Assembly: GCF_016765635.1 (NCBI RefSeq)
Contig: NZ_JAESVD010000007.1
Coordinates: 168,134 to 232,133, forward strand
DNA from: Shewanella schlegeliana
Lineage (GTDB): Bacteria > Pseudomonadota > Gammaproteobacteria > Enterobacterales > Shewanellaceae
Direction: 5' to 3'
DNA length: 64,000 nt
In this document: positions 23,304-32,186 of the stretch, piece by piece
Layout: every line of letters begins with the position of its first letter
How positions within the stretch are numbered: position 1 is the stretch's first letter
Position numbers and translations under genes: made by a program
Notes under the pieces: generated by a model
Database searches by the model: none
Seen by the model: the letters and a program-made list of their open reading frames with translations, nothing else
What the model was told of the DNA's origin: nothing

Positions 23304-26096
23304 ATGAATGATGCCAACGATATGACCAAATACAGCCTTCGCTCGTGGGTTCTGGTATTGGCGTTAGCCCCAACAATCTTAGTGGGTTTTCTATTGGGTA
23401 GTTATTTTACCATAAATAGATTCTATGAACTTGAAGAAACTCTCGTAGACCAAGCGAGTAATATCATTGAGCCCCTCGCCATTGCCGCCGAAGTGGGCCT
23501 TGAGACCAAAGATTTCGAAACCAGCAAACGACTGATCACTTCTGCACAATTAAACAAAGCCTCACTGGTAGAATTTATTGCCATCTTCGATGCCAGTAAT
23601 CGAGTTGTTGTCACCTCACATCATTATAAGAATCATGAGATGATGCGTTACGATAAGCCCCTCGATTCTATGCTGCGCACCGAGCTCGAACAGATCGGCG
23701 ATAGCATGATTTTACGTAGTCCAATCTATAAGAGCAGTGATGCACCGGTAAAAGGTTTAGAAGACAACACGCCAGCCACCAGGTCTGATGCCAAAAAAAT
23801 CGGCTATATCGCCATACTCATCAACAAAGAAAGTGCGCTACTACAGCAGCATAGGGCTGGGGTTATCGCCTTTATTATTGTGATGATTGGCGTACAGCTA
23901 AACCTCTTCTTTACCTTCCGTTTACTTAAAAACGTGACCCAACCTATTACCGAGATGGTGCGGGTTGTCGCCAAAATTCGTGAGGGTAAACTCGATACTC
24001 GCTTAAACGGTAACCTTATTGGCGAGCTGGACCTACTTAGACGAGGCATCAATGCGATGGCCGGTTCGCTGTCGGAATATCATGACGAGATGCAGCAGAA
24101 CATCGATCAAGCCACCTCAGACCTACGTGAGACGTTGGAGCAGATTGAAATACAAAACGTTGAGCTAGATATGGCAAAGAAGCGTGCCCAAGAGGCCAGC
24201 CGTATTAAATCCGAGTTCCTCGCCAACATGTCACACGAGCTTAGAACGCCACTCAACGGCGTAATCGGGTTTGCAAAGCAGCTACTAAAGACCCCGCTGC
24301 ACTCAAGTCAGCAAGACTATATTCGCACCATCGAGCGAAGCGCTACCAACCTACTGGGTATCATTAACGACATTCTCGACTTCTCCAAACTCGAAGCGGG
24401 TAAGATGGTACTCGAAAATATCCCCTTCTCACTACGTGAAACAGTGGAAGAGACGGTTACCATGTTATCGAGCAGTGCAAGAGAGAAAGAGCTGGAGCTG
24501 GTGATTGATGTTGACTCTGGGATCCCTGAGGAGCTTACCGGCGATGCGATGCGCTTTAATCAGATCATTACCAACTTAGTCGGCAATGCGATAAAGTTCA
24601 CTGACAAAGGCAGCGTTCAATTAAAGTTTCAACTCGAGAAAATTATTGATGACAAGGTCCACCTGCGCTGTGAAATCATCGACACGGGGATAGGGATCGA
24701 TGCCCAGCAGCAAGCTTCACTATTCCAAGCATTTGGCCAAGCGGACTCCTCTATTTCTCGCCGCTTTGGTGGCACAGGACTTGGGTTGGTCATCACCAAG
24801 CGCCTGGTCAATCGCATGGGCGGGCAAATAGGTTGTTACTCTGAACCCGATGTCGGTTCAACTTTTTGGTTCTCTCTGCCACTCAATATCAGTCAATACC
24901 CAATCAACAACACAGTGCCACTGATGTCGCTTGAGGGTAAGACTATTCTATTATTTGAGCCAAACACCCTGTCTCAACATGCCATCGAGCGCATGTTGCA
25001 GCGCTGGGGCTTGAAGGTCACCCTAGTTAAATCAACCAAGCAACTTGAGTTTATTACTACTCAATCTCAGCATATTTTTGACTTTGCGCTAATCAGCTGC
25101 CGCGCCATCACCGCATCTAATGATCCTGCAGCCGTACTCAGTTTGGCTAAGAAGAAAATAGATAACTTATTGCTAATCTCTGATTGCCCCGAACAAGAAG
25201 CGTTCTACTCCCAGTTGCGCCCCTATATCGATAAGCAGATCTCTATGCCTATCGGTGAAAAGAAGCTCGCCAGCTCATTACTTACTCCTCACTCAAATAT
25301 CATGAGTGAAACCCTTGCAGCTCCAACATCGGTAGTTCCTCCTGCTAAACTGGAAAACCTCAGTGTTTTAGCCGTAGACGATAACCCGGCAAACCTTAAA
25401 CTTATCGATACCTTACTAAAAGAGCTCATCACCCATGTGCAGCTGGCCGATAACGGCGAGCTTGCCGTCAAACTGGCAAAAGAGCGCAGCTACGACTTAA
25501 TCTTTATGGACATTCAGATGCCGGGGACCGACGGCATCACAGCAACCAAACAGATCCGATCCAACTCAGCAAACCGTAACACGCCGATAATCGCCGTCAC
25601 CGCACACGCTATCGCCGAAGAGAGAGAGCGGATCTCCTCCAGTGGCATGGACGGATACCTGCCAAAGCCTATCGATGAAGCCGCTCTTAAAGGTGTGATC
25701 ACTCGCTGGAAGACTAAACCTAAGTTTACCCATTTTGATCTGCGCACACTTAATTGGGAACTTTGTTTGACCCAGGCCAATAACAAGCCAGACTTAGCAC
25801 TAGACATGCTAAAGATGCTATTGAAGTCTCTGCCTGAGACTGTTGAGCATATTGAGGCAGCGCTTGCCAGCGCAGATAATGACAAGATGCTTGCCTGCAT
25901 CCATAAGCTTCACGGCGCCTGCTGCTACTGCGGGGTGCCGACCACTCTCGCACTTTGCCAAGAAATAGAGTCAGGGTTAAAGCGTGGCGTGCCAGTAGAA
26001 GATGTCGAACCGGAAATACTTGAGTTACTTGATGAACTAACTAAGGTAGAATCTGCCGCTAATCAAGTGATCTCCCAGCTATCAGTGGATATATAA
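23304..26096 (+). CDS. barA: Hybrid sensor histidine kinase BarA
   Basis: Inner-membrane tripartite kinase that phosphorylates UvrY (GacA/SirA) to induce CsrB-type small RNAs that sequester CsrA. Of 930 residues, the N-terminus has a membrane span, a periplasmic sensor and a second span (about 185-210), then HAMP (TQPITEMVRVVAKIREG). HisKA has MSHELRTPLNG (His311) and the HATPase has GTGLGLVI. A degenerate receiver spans about 545-640, a true receiver carries Asp736 in MDIQMPGTDG, and the HPt domain carries His870 in HKLHGACCYCG. An alternative start at codon 7 (MTKYSL) matches E. coli better, but neither has a clear ribosome-binding site. Confidence 0.96.
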   Translation: MNDANDMTKYSLRSWVLVLALAPTILVGFLLGSYFTINRFYELEETLVDQASNIIEPLAIAAEVGLETKDFETSKRLITSAQLNKASLVEFIAIFDASNRVVVTSHHYKNHEMMRYDKPLDSMLRTELEQIGDSMILRSPIYKSSDAPVKGLEDNTPATRSDAKKIGYIAILINKESALLQQHRAGVIAFIIVMIGVQLNLFFTFRLLKNVTQPITEMVRVVAKIREGKLDTRLNGNLIGELDLLRRGINAMAGSLSEYHDEMQQNIDQATSDLRETLEQIEIQNVELDMAKKRAQEASRIKSEFLANMSHELRTPLNGVIGFAKQLLKTPLHSSQQDYIRTIERSATNLLGIINDILDFSKLEAGKMVLENIPFSLRETVEETVTMLSSSAREKELELVIDVDSGIPEELTGDAMRFNQIITNLVGNAIKFTDKGSVQLKFQLEKIIDDKVHLRCEIIDTGIGIDAQQQASLFQAFGQADSSISRRFGGTGLGLVITKRLVNRMGGQIGCYSEPDVGSTFWFSLPLNISQYPINNTVPLMSLEGKTILLFEPNTLSQHAIERMLQRWGLKVTLVKSTKQLEFITTQSQHIFDFALISCRAITASNDPAAVLSLAKKKIDNLLLISDCPEQEAFYSQLRPYIDKQISMPIGEKKLASSLLTPHSNIMSETLAAPTSVVPPAKLENLSVLAVDDNPANLKLIDTLLKELITHVQLADNGELAVKLAKERSYDLIFMDIQMPGTDGITATKQIRSNSANRNTPIIAVTAHAIAEERERISSSGMDGYLPKPIDEAALKGVITRWKTKPKFTHFDLRTLNWELCLTQANNKPDLALDMLKMLLKSLPETVEHIEAALASADNDKMLACIHKLHGACCYCGVPTTLALCQEIESGLKRGVPVEDVEPEILELLDELTKVESAANQVISQLSVDI

Positions 26097-26097
26097 G

Positions 26098-26703
26098 ATG
26101 ACAAACAAACAGGGATTTTTTAAACGCCTAAAAGCATTAGAGTTACCCCAGAAAAAGCTTTTTGCGGTTGCCCTATGCCAACGCATGCTGCCTAACTATC
26201 AGCTTTTTTCTGAAGTGTGCGAATTTGGCGATCCAAAAGTACTCGATACCTTGCTAAATCTGCTTTGGCAATCGATGTACGACAACAAGCTCAAGTTGAA
26301 CATAGATATCTACCTCGAGCGCCTAGAAGACAATACGCCAGATCCTAGCGATTTTGATGTTTACGGCGTGTATCCTGCGATGGATGCAGCAGTAGCATTA
26401 ACCTCACTGATCAGTGCGCTACAGAGCAAAGTAGAAGAAGATATCACCAACATCAGTAAGCTATCTTCATCAACTGTTGCCAATTATATCGAAGCAACTT
26501 GTGAACAAGAGTTCAAAAACGAAGACGCGCTCGATGACTATATCTTTGGCCACGAAGTGATGCTAGAAGAGAAAGAGATGCAAGAGTCTCTTTTACAGAT
26601 TATCGAAGAAAACCCTTCGATGAAGGCCGACTTTATCAAAGGTTTACGTAAAGAAATCGTTGAGATTGGTGTGTCTAATATCGGTATCGAAGCCACAAGC
26701 TAG
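26098..26703 (+). CDS. YjaG family (DUF416) protein
   Basis: A 201-residue all-alpha protein of the YjaG/DUF416 family, whose function is not established. Recognisable parts are the N-terminal FFKRLKALELPQKKLFAVALCQRMLPNY and YPAMDAAVALTSLISAL in the middle. It starts one base after the barA stop and is probably translated from the same mRNA, suggesting a shared regulon rather than a proven link. No signal peptide or membrane segment is seen. Confidence 0.85.
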   Translation: MTNKQGFFKRLKALELPQKKLFAVALCQRMLPNYQLFSEVCEFGDPKVLDTLLNLLWQSMYDNKLKLNIDIYLERLEDNTPDPSDFDVYGVYPAMDAAVALTSLISALQSKVEEDITNISKLSSSTVANYIEATCEQEFKNEDALDDYIFGHEVMLEEKEMQESLLQIIEENPSMKADFIKGLRKEIVEIGVSNIGIEATS

Positions 26704-26819
26704 TACTGAGCACCTCGCAGCTATGAGCGCGTAACGGAGCAATACTTCGTTAGGCGCCCATCAAGCTCAAATCAAGCACTGCGATAAGTAATAACAACCC
26801 GCATAATACTCAGTCTTTA

Positions 26820-26867
26820 CTCAACTCTGTATCAGCTCAACTCTGTATCAGCTCAACTCTGCATCGA
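26820..26867. repeat. 16-bp tandem repeat across the LysR gene stop codon
   Basis: Unit CTCAACTCTGTATCAG occurs twice exactly (26820-26835, 26836-26851) and once with changes (26852-26867). The stop codon of the LysR-type gene lies at 26853-26855 inside the last unit. This is the same pattern as at the surE stop. Confidence 0.9.
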
Positions 26868-27755
26868 AAACAGGCTCTGCGCCTTTGACTGCATAAACTC
26901 AATAAACAGCTTTACCTTCAGCGGCTGATGACTACGCTGATGATAAAGAATTGAAATTCGCCGCTTCTCACCAATCCACTCGGGCAATAATACCTGCAAG
27001 GCCCCCGACTTAAGCTGCTGCTTAACAAATAGCTCTGGGCCGTAGAGAATCCCCCCATCATCCACAGTCGCCTCAACCGCACCATGCAAGTCACTTAAGG
27101 TCAGCTTGGCCTTACCATCGTAGTAAAATGACTCACCAGAAGGGTGTTTAAGCGACCAGTTATACAGAGGCCAAACCTTGATCAATGAGTGACTAGGCAG
27201 CTCACTAGGATGAGTCAACTCAGGGGCATTGTCGATATAACGAGGTGAGGCGAACAGACCATAATTGAGTACGCCCAAAGAGCTTGAGATCCAGGAGGAA
27301 TCGGGTTGAGTGCCACCAACAATAGCCACATCAACTCCTTCATCGATCAAGTCGATAACGTTATTGTTTTGCGCAATATGCAGCTGAATATCCGGATACT
27401 GTTCGCAGAACTCATTGAGGGTCTTGATAAAAATCATCGAGATAATCGACACTGGCGCGGCGATGCGCAGCGTGCCTTCAGGCTTATCCACGCTGACGCC
27501 GCTAATGCTATCAAACTGAGAGATAATCGACTGATATTGCTGAAATAACGCTATCCCCTCTTCAGTCAGCCTCAGTTTACGGGTATTACGCATCAACAGC
27601 TGTTTATCTAATACCGTCTCCAACTTAGTCAACTTACGGCTCACAGTGGCAATCGGCATATCCAGCTCTTTCGCTGCCTGAGAAAAACTGCCCGCATTCA
27701 CCAGATGCACAAATTGATAGATCAGCTGTAATTCCAAACCAAAGTTGGTACTCAT
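26853..27755 (-). CDS. LysR-type transcriptional regulator
   Basis: DNA-binding regulator of 300 residues. The N-terminal winged helix-turn-helix (QLIYQFVHLVNAGSFSQAAKELDMPIATVSRKLTKLE, residues about 9-46) is followed by a linker helix and a periplasmic-binding-like effector domain (EGTLRIAAPVSIISMIF onward, about 90-295). It resembles the subgroup of LysR proteins that often sit beside the gene they regulate, but no divergent enzyme gene is present here: upstream is about 400 bases without a gene. Target and inducer are unknown. LysR proteins usually act as tetramers. Confidence 0.9.
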   Translation of the reverse strand: MSTNFGLELQLIYQFVHLVNAGSFSQAAKELDMPIATVSRKLTKLETVLDKQLLMRNTRKLRLTEEGIALFQQYQSIISQFDSISGVSVDKPEGTLRIAAPVSIISMIFIKTLNEFCEQYPDIQLHIAQNNNVIDLIDEGVDVAIVGGTQPDSSWISSSLGVLNYGLFASPRYIDNAPELTHPSELPSHSLIKVWPLYNWSLKHPSGESFYYDGKAKLTLSDLHGAVEATVDDGGILYGPELFVKQQLKSGALQVLLPEWIGEKRRISILYHQRSHQPLKVKLFIEFMQSKAQSLFSMQS

Positions 27756-27901
27756 GAAGATAAACCCTGCAACTTAAGATAAAACTTATCTGAACTAGGG
27801 CTCAGATTCGGCCTAGCTCTCATACTCGCCACAATATTATACCAAAACATAAATGACATCGTGTTCTAGCGCAATGTTATCGGGATTTACCCTATAGCTA
27901 T

Positions 27902-28039
27902 TCAGCAAGGCTTTAAGCTGAGCGAGTATAGGAGAAAATAATATCTCGCTCCAGCCAGTCGCTTTGCTACGTCTGGGCCCAAGGTGCCACTCAAGTCAGA
28001 GAGATAATTAGCCGCTGCGATAACGTCACCAGACAACAT
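27902..28039 (-). other. Small open frame or gene fragment, uncertain
   Basis: Between the LysR gene and the cassette cluster a 45-codon frame starts at an ATG (28037-28039). It encodes a peptide containing NYLSDLSGTLGPDVAKRLAG and ending KPC. It has no clear ribosome-binding site. The peptide looks protein-like but I do not recognise it; it may be a remnant of a lost gene. The rest of the 27756-28167 gap shows only a perfect inverted repeat GTTAGAC-TTT-GTCTAAC at 28089-28105. Confidence 0.2.
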
Positions 28040-28167
28040 TACGCAGAAACGGTTTAGGGATAAACGCCGATAACCCATTAAACATAGAGTTAGACTTTGT
28101 CTAACAATTAGGACTTAACTCTGGCTCATGAGTTTTAGATTAGGAAAAATATGGCGCCTAGATGTGT

Positions 28168-28266
28168 GGTAACGCCTAGCTAATAAGCGACCAAAGTAGG
28201 TGAGCGAATTGCTCTTCAATCAGCATGACGGCTTTGATGTATCTAAAATTAGTCACTTGTTAGCTG
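28168..28266 (-). other. attC-like recombination site after the PH-like gene
   Basis: About 97 bases on the minus strand running from GCTAACAAGTGACTAAT to CTTATTAGCTAGGCGTTA. The ends form an imperfect inverted repeat (TAAC..CTAAT..ATCAAA against TTTGG..CTTATTAG..GTTA). It shares GTCATGC, GCAA.TCGC and CTTATTA..GGCGTTA blocks, in the same order and spacing, with the site at 29157-29253. The preceding gene stops inside its left end (28249-28251), as integron cassette genes do. The GGCGTTA end resembles Vibrio-type attC sites. Confidence 0.75.
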
Positions 28267-28701
28267 TGATTTGTCAATTGCATTAATTAAATTATCAGGA
28301 TCATTAGTGCCTAAACTCAAAGTTGTTCCATCTTTAAGCTTTAGTTCGATGGCTGTTAAACCAGAAACGTTGTACAACCAACCAGTTGAAATTAAACGAA
28401 TACCAAATCCGTAATACCATTTAGTCTTTATTTTTCTTACCGATGCTATCTCTGATAGCTCTAACGACTTTTGCCAAAACTTCGGACCAAAAAACCAATA
28501 GATTTTTGACCCATCAATTTTTATCGTCAAAGATGAGAAAAGAAGACCTATGACCCCAACAATTATAAATGCAAACCAAATGGATTCCTCAGGTTTACTA
28601 TATGAGGCAAATATCAATAGTCCAGATACTAAGCCCATAATTGTTAGCATTGTAGACCCTAGTTGTGTATTTTTATAAAGCACACTGAACCCCTTTCGCA
28701 A
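28249..28701 (-). CDS. Two-span membrane protein with PH-like domain (cassette gene)
   Basis: A 150-residue protein of unknown function. Two adjacent membrane spans (about 15-33 and 40-60) are followed by a soluble part (YYGFGIRLISTGWLYNVSG, then ELKLKDGTTLSLGTNDPDNL) that resembles the bacterial PH-like domain common in small membrane proteins. It is AT-rich compared with the core genes. It is carried as an integron-type cassette: an attC right half lies just before its start and a full attC overlaps its stop. The start has GGGG-rich sequence (AAAGGGG) a few bases upstream. Function cannot be inferred. Confidence 0.75.
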   Translation of the reverse strand: MRKGFSVLYKNTQLGSTMLTIMGLVSGLLIFASYSKPEESIWFAFIIVGVIGLLFSSLTIKIDGSKIYWFFGPKFWQKSLELSEIASVRKIKTKWYYGFGIRLISTGWLYNVSGLTAIELKLKDGTTLSLGTNDPDNLINAIDKSQLTSD

Positions 28702-28730
28702 TTAACGCCCATTTAAGGGGCTGATAATAG
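28701..28730 (-). other. Right half of an attC-like site
   Basis: Minus-strand CAGCCCCTTAAATGGGCGTTAA resembles the right end of Vibrio-type attC sites (known repeats end CAGCCCCTTAGGCGGGCGTTA). It lies between the cupin gene and the PH-like gene. A matching left half is not clear, so this site may be truncated or short. Confidence 0.55.
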
Positions 28731-28766
28731 TTTGCTAAGCAGCTTTAAATTCTTGCTAGCTGTACT

Positions 28767-29132
28767 TTACACCCAAACATCATTTTTGGCTGTTAGCTCA
28801 CTCTCTGAATCACCTGTATTAACAACACCTTTAGGTTCAACAATCATGATTTTACATTCACTGTTAGCAACAGGTTTATGTTCTACACCTTTAGGGATTA
28901 CAAACATTTCTCCCGAATTTAGAGTAACGAGACCATCACGAAATTCTATATTAAGGATACCTTCCAAAACGATGAAGACTTCATCGGTATCAGGATGATC
29001 ATGCCAAACAAATTCGCCTTCAACTTTTACTAATTTAAATTGATAGTCATTCATTTCTGCAACAACACGCGGAGACCAGTGTTCAGTAAATTTCGAAAAC
29101 TTATCTTTAAAATTTATAGCATCAAACTTCAT
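28767..29132 (-). CDS. Single-domain cupin protein (cassette gene)
   Basis: A 121-residue cupin beta-barrel. Motif 1 is clear: Gly39, then His44-x-His46-(x4)-Glu51 and Gly58 in [15 protein letters not shown], which should hold a metal ion. Motif 2 follows in [16 protein letters not shown]. The substrate is unknown; such proteins include small isomerases, dioxygenase-like proteins and mannose-6-phosphate-isomerase-like folds. ATGGAGTC-type sequence 5-10 bases before the ATG is a good ribosome-binding site. It is flanked by attC-like sequences on both sides, so it is probably a captured cassette. Confidence 0.88.
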   Translation of the reverse strand: MKFDAINFKDKFSKFTEHWSPRVVAEMNDYQFKLVKVEGEFVWHDHPDTDEVFIVLEGILNIEFRDGLVTLNSGEMFVIPKGVEHKPVANSECKIMIVEPKGVVNTGDSESELTAKNDVWV

Positions 29133-29156
29133 TTTGACTCCATATATTCATGTACT

Positions 29157-29253
29157 GCTAACGCCCCTTTAATAAGTGAACCATGTGCTGGCGGGCGATT
29201 TGCACAGCAAATGGCATGACAGCCTTGGTGAATCTGAATTTAGAGGCTTATTA
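29157..29253 (-). other. attC-like recombination site between the two upstream cassettes
   Basis: Minus-strand element from TAAGCCTCTAAATTCAGATTCACC to GGTTCACTTATTAAAGGGGCGTTAGC. Its ends are imperfect inverted complements, and its centre has a perfect ATTTGC-TGT-GCAAAT hairpin. Length (about 95 bases) and architecture fit integron attC sites, and it aligns with the site at 28168-28266. Confidence 0.78.
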
Positions 29254-29570
29254 TCCCCCCGGTTGATAAAGGCAAAGCGTCCCGTTACACGCAGCCCTCT
29301 CTTTTTGTCACACCAAAACTTGTATAAGGGGTATATGCCAGCTGAGCCCAAAAGCGAAAAAAGGAATCCTAAAAAGCCATACACTGCAGAGGAGAACAAA
29401 AACATTGATGACTCAACCTCTGTTGAGGTTGCTGCAGTAGTGACAACTAATTGCATTGCTACAGCTGAAGTAATAGCAACCCCAAAGCCCCCCCATATTG
29501 CAACAGCCATAAAGGAATAGAAGTCCAATTGCATTCTTGCTTCTTGGCTGTATTGCTCACTAACTTCCAT
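29169..29570 (-). CDS. Small membrane protein (cassette gene)
   Basis: Unknown protein of 133 residues from the ATG at 29568-29570, which has a GGAG site about 11 bases upstream; a GTG four codons earlier is also possible. Two hydrophobic segments are seen (about 18-45 and 58-85), suggesting a two-span inner-membrane protein with a short basic tail. The last 27 or so codons lie inside the attC-like site, so the natural end may have been lost or the frame simply reads through. An open frame on the opposite strand covers the same bases, but the membrane-like composition and cassette order favour this strand. Confidence 0.5.
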   Translation of the reverse strand: MEVSEQYSQEARMQLDFYSFMAVAIWGGFGVAITSAVAMQLVVTTAATSTEVESSMFLFSSAVYGFLGFLFSLLGSAGIYPLYKFWCDKKRGLRVTGRFAFINRGDNKPLNSDSPRLSCHLLCKSPASTWFTY

Positions 29571-30390
29571 TGTTAATCGCACTCCATTTATGGGGTATAA
29601 CAGCTTATTTTATAGCAGCTCAATAATGTTCCGATTCAAATTAAACTTAGCAGCAACCATACCAAGCCAACCGACTGTTTAATATTGACAAGACTAAAAG
29701 GTTCAGACTAATTTCTTTAATATCGAATCGACAAACTTGAGCACCTTGATGTAGAGGTCTCTACAACCTTTTACTAGGCTCATAAATTAAATAAGTTATC
29801 AAAAAAGTAGACGTTTATCGAGCATAAAACACCCAATTCAGTCCTCTATATTCACGGGTTATTGGCTATCCGCTAGTGAGCTAACCTCTCTAGCTAACAA
29901 GTATCGAAGTATTTTTAGTTAGACATCAAACCACTATTCCCTGAATGCAGGCACCCGTTATCCAGTGTAGATACGGCTGAAACCGTCTAAAACATGGCTG
30001 CTCTATGACGTCTGTCCATGGGAAATGTCATTATGATGTAGGGAACATCATTGACCATGTGAACACGACATTCGGACATCCTGTCCAGCACCCGCAGGAA
30101 GCGATTAATAACAATGAAACGACAAGTTCAAACTGGCTAATTGATAACACGCATTAAAAAATAAATGTAACCAGCCTTCATTCGAAAGCTAGGCTAACCT
30201 CTCCTTTTTTAAGATTTTGAAAAGGGATGCTTTTATTCCTACACTCATAAAAAGGTAACAAAGATCTGTTTTGAATAACCCATAGAATCCATCTGAAAAC
30301 TAATACAAGACTAATATAAAACAGACTTAAACCAGAGCGAAAACCAGAATGAAAACGTGATTCACCTCAACGGATTTATCAACCAGGTAT
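29571..30390. other. Long gene-free stretch upstream of the cassette cluster
   Basis: About 820 bases with no convincing gene and no integrase remnant that I can recognise. Its left edge has a degenerate AAGCTGTTATAC element (29596-29610) that could be another attC end. A hairpin-rich block near 29,990-30,110 contains ATGATGT-AGGGA-ACATCAT and GGACA-TCC-TGTCC palindromes, which look like a dispersed palindromic repeat rather than coding DNA. Confidence 0.5.
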
Positions 30391-30393
30391 TTA

Positions 30394-30431
30394 CTGTATA
30401 GATAAACAGTATATACTGTTCATCAATACAG
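30394..30431 (+). promoter_or_regulatory. Two LexA (SOS) boxes upstream of recN
   Basis: CTGT-N8-ACAG occurs at 30394-30409 and again at 30416-30431, both exact. The second ends 22 bases before the recN start codon. Paired operators fit the tight SOS repression known for recN in E. coli. Confidence 0.93.
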
Positions 30432-30453
30432 TGTTTTGATAAAGGACATCACT

Positions 30454-32115
30454 ATGCTTTGCCAACTCAGCATCAACAACTTTGCTATTGTGCGTTTCTT
30501 AGAGCTCGACTTTAAAGCCGGCATGACCAGTATTACTGGTGAAACCGGAGCGGGTAAATCGATCGCTATCGATGCCCTCGGCCTATGTTTAGGTAACCGA
30601 GCCGACGCCAATACCATTAGACCTGGTGCCACTAAGGCCGAAGTAAGTGCCCGCTTTTTATTAGATGATACCCCAGCGGCAAAACGCTGGCTTGAAGATA
30701 ACGACCTTGAGCTCGAGGATGAGTGTATCCTGCGCCGCACAATAAGCAGCGACGGCCGCTCACGTGCTTACATCAATGGCAACCCTGTGCCGTTGGCGCA
30801 GATAAAGTCCCTTGGGCAGCTGCTTATTGGTATTCATGGTCAACATGCTCACCACGCTATGCTAAAAAGTGAGCATCAACTTACCCTATTAGATAGCTAT
30901 GCTAACCATAAGATGTTACTCGACAGCGTTGCAGCCAGCTATCACAGGTGTAAAACCACAGAAAAAAAACTGCACCTGCTTGAGATGTCGCAGCAGGAAC
31001 GCTTAGCCCGTAAACAACTGCTGCAATATCAAGTGGAAGAACTCAATGAATTCGCTATCAATGAAGGTGAATTTGAGTCAATTGAGACCGAGCATAAGAA
31101 GTTAGCTAACAGTACTGCATTAATTGAATTGTGCCGTAATCAGCTACATATTTTACAAGACAATGATGAGGGTAGCGTCGAGTCACTGCTTAACACCTCT
31201 ATCAGTCAGGGGCAGGATCTCGAAAGTTACGATCCTGAGCTTGGTAGTGTACTTGCCATGCTCAATGATGCCCTGATCCAAGTGCAAGAGAGCAGCAGCG
31301 AAATTGAGCGTTATTTAGATGGTTTAGAGCTAGATCCTGAATATTTTGCACACCTAGAGCAGCGCCTGTCTAAGACAATGCAGCTTGCTCGTAAGCATCA
31401 AGTGATGCCAAATGAGCTCTATACTCATCACCAGAGTTTGCTGGAGGAACTTGAAGACCTAGGCTCAGATGATGACAAGTTAGATGATATTCGTGAGCAG
31501 TTAAACGCTAATCGAGAGGCTTACCTGCAGCATGCTAAAAAGCTCAGCCAAAGCCGCGGTCGTTATGCTAAAGAGCTCGATAAGCAAGTCACTCAATCTA
31601 TCCATGAGCTGAATATGCCTAAGGGTAAATTCACTATTGCGGTTAACTTCAACGAGTCGGTTATCACCCCTACTGGCTGTGACAATATAGAGTTCTTAGT
31701 CTCAACTAACCCAGGCCAACCTCTGCAACCAATAGCTAAGGTTGCATCAGGTGGTGAATTATCCCGTATTGGCTTAGGCATTCAAGTGATCACCGCCAAG
31801 AAGGTCTCGACACCGACGCTGATCTTCGATGAGGTGGACGTGGGGATCTCAGGCCCGACGGCGGCGGTTGTTGGCCGCATGCTGCGTAGCCTTGGTGAGT
31901 CGACTCAAGTGTTTTGTGTGACGCACCTGCCGCAAGTAGCGGGTAACGGCCATCAACATATGTTCGTTAATAAGAGCAGTAAAGCGGGTCAGACCGAAAC
32001 CTCAATGGTGGCGCTGGATAAAGAGCAACGTGTCGAGGAGTTAGCACGTCTTTTGGGCGGAGATACCATCACCAGCAATACCTTGGCAAATGCTAAGGAA
32101 CTGCTGCTCAGCTAA
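30454..32115 (+). CDS. recN: DNA repair protein RecN
   Basis: SMC-like ATPase that acts early in double-strand break repair. The 553-residue product from the ATG at 30454 has Walker A GETGAGKSIAI at about 29-39, a central pair of coiled coils (about 150-370), then VASGGELSRIGLGIQ and Walker B TLIFDEVDVGISG near the C-terminus. An AAAGGA site 8 bases upstream supports this start over a TTG six codons earlier. Two SOS boxes precede it, linking it with recA in the same window. Confidence 0.97.
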   Translation: MLCQLSINNFAIVRFLELDFKAGMTSITGETGAGKSIAIDALGLCLGNRADANTIRPGATKAEVSARFLLDDTPAAKRWLEDNDLELEDECILRRTISSDGRSRAYINGNPVPLAQIKSLGQLLIGIHGQHAHHAMLKSEHQLTLLDSYANHKMLLDSVAASYHRCKTTEKKLHLLEMSQQERLARKQLLQYQVEELNEFAINEGEFESIETEHKKLANSTALIELCRNQLHILQDNDEGSVESLLNTSISQGQDLESYDPELGSVLAMLNDALIQVQESSSEIERYLDGLELDPEYFAHLEQRLSKTMQLARKHQVMPNELYTHHQSLLEELEDLGSDDDKLDDIREQLNANREAYLQHAKKLSQSRGRYAKELDKQVTQSIHELNMPKGKFTIAVNFNESVITPTGCDNIEFLVSTNPGQPLQPIAKVASGGELSRIGLGIQVITAKKVSTPTLIFDEVDVGISGPTAAVVGRMLRSLGESTQVFCVTHLPQVAGNGHQHMFVNKSSKAGQTETSMVALDKEQRVEELARLLGGDTITSNTLANAKELLLS

Positions 32116-32136
32116 CGGTTCAGCTGCTACTAAAAA

Positions 32137-32167
32137 CAAAAATGCAGAGCCTAGCTCTGCATTTTTT
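32137..32167. terminator. Bidirectional terminator between recN and pgpA
   Basis: Stem AAATGCAGAGC/GCTCTGCATTT with T runs on both strands, between convergent genes. Confidence 0.88.
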
Positions 32168-32186
32168 ATGATGCTAACTGATGCAG

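Noticed and set aside
29176..29520. Plus-strand frame opposite the first cassette gene
   Set aside because: It covers the attC-like site and opposes the direction of the cassette cluster; its peptide lacks features, whereas the minus-strand frame has plausible membrane spans.
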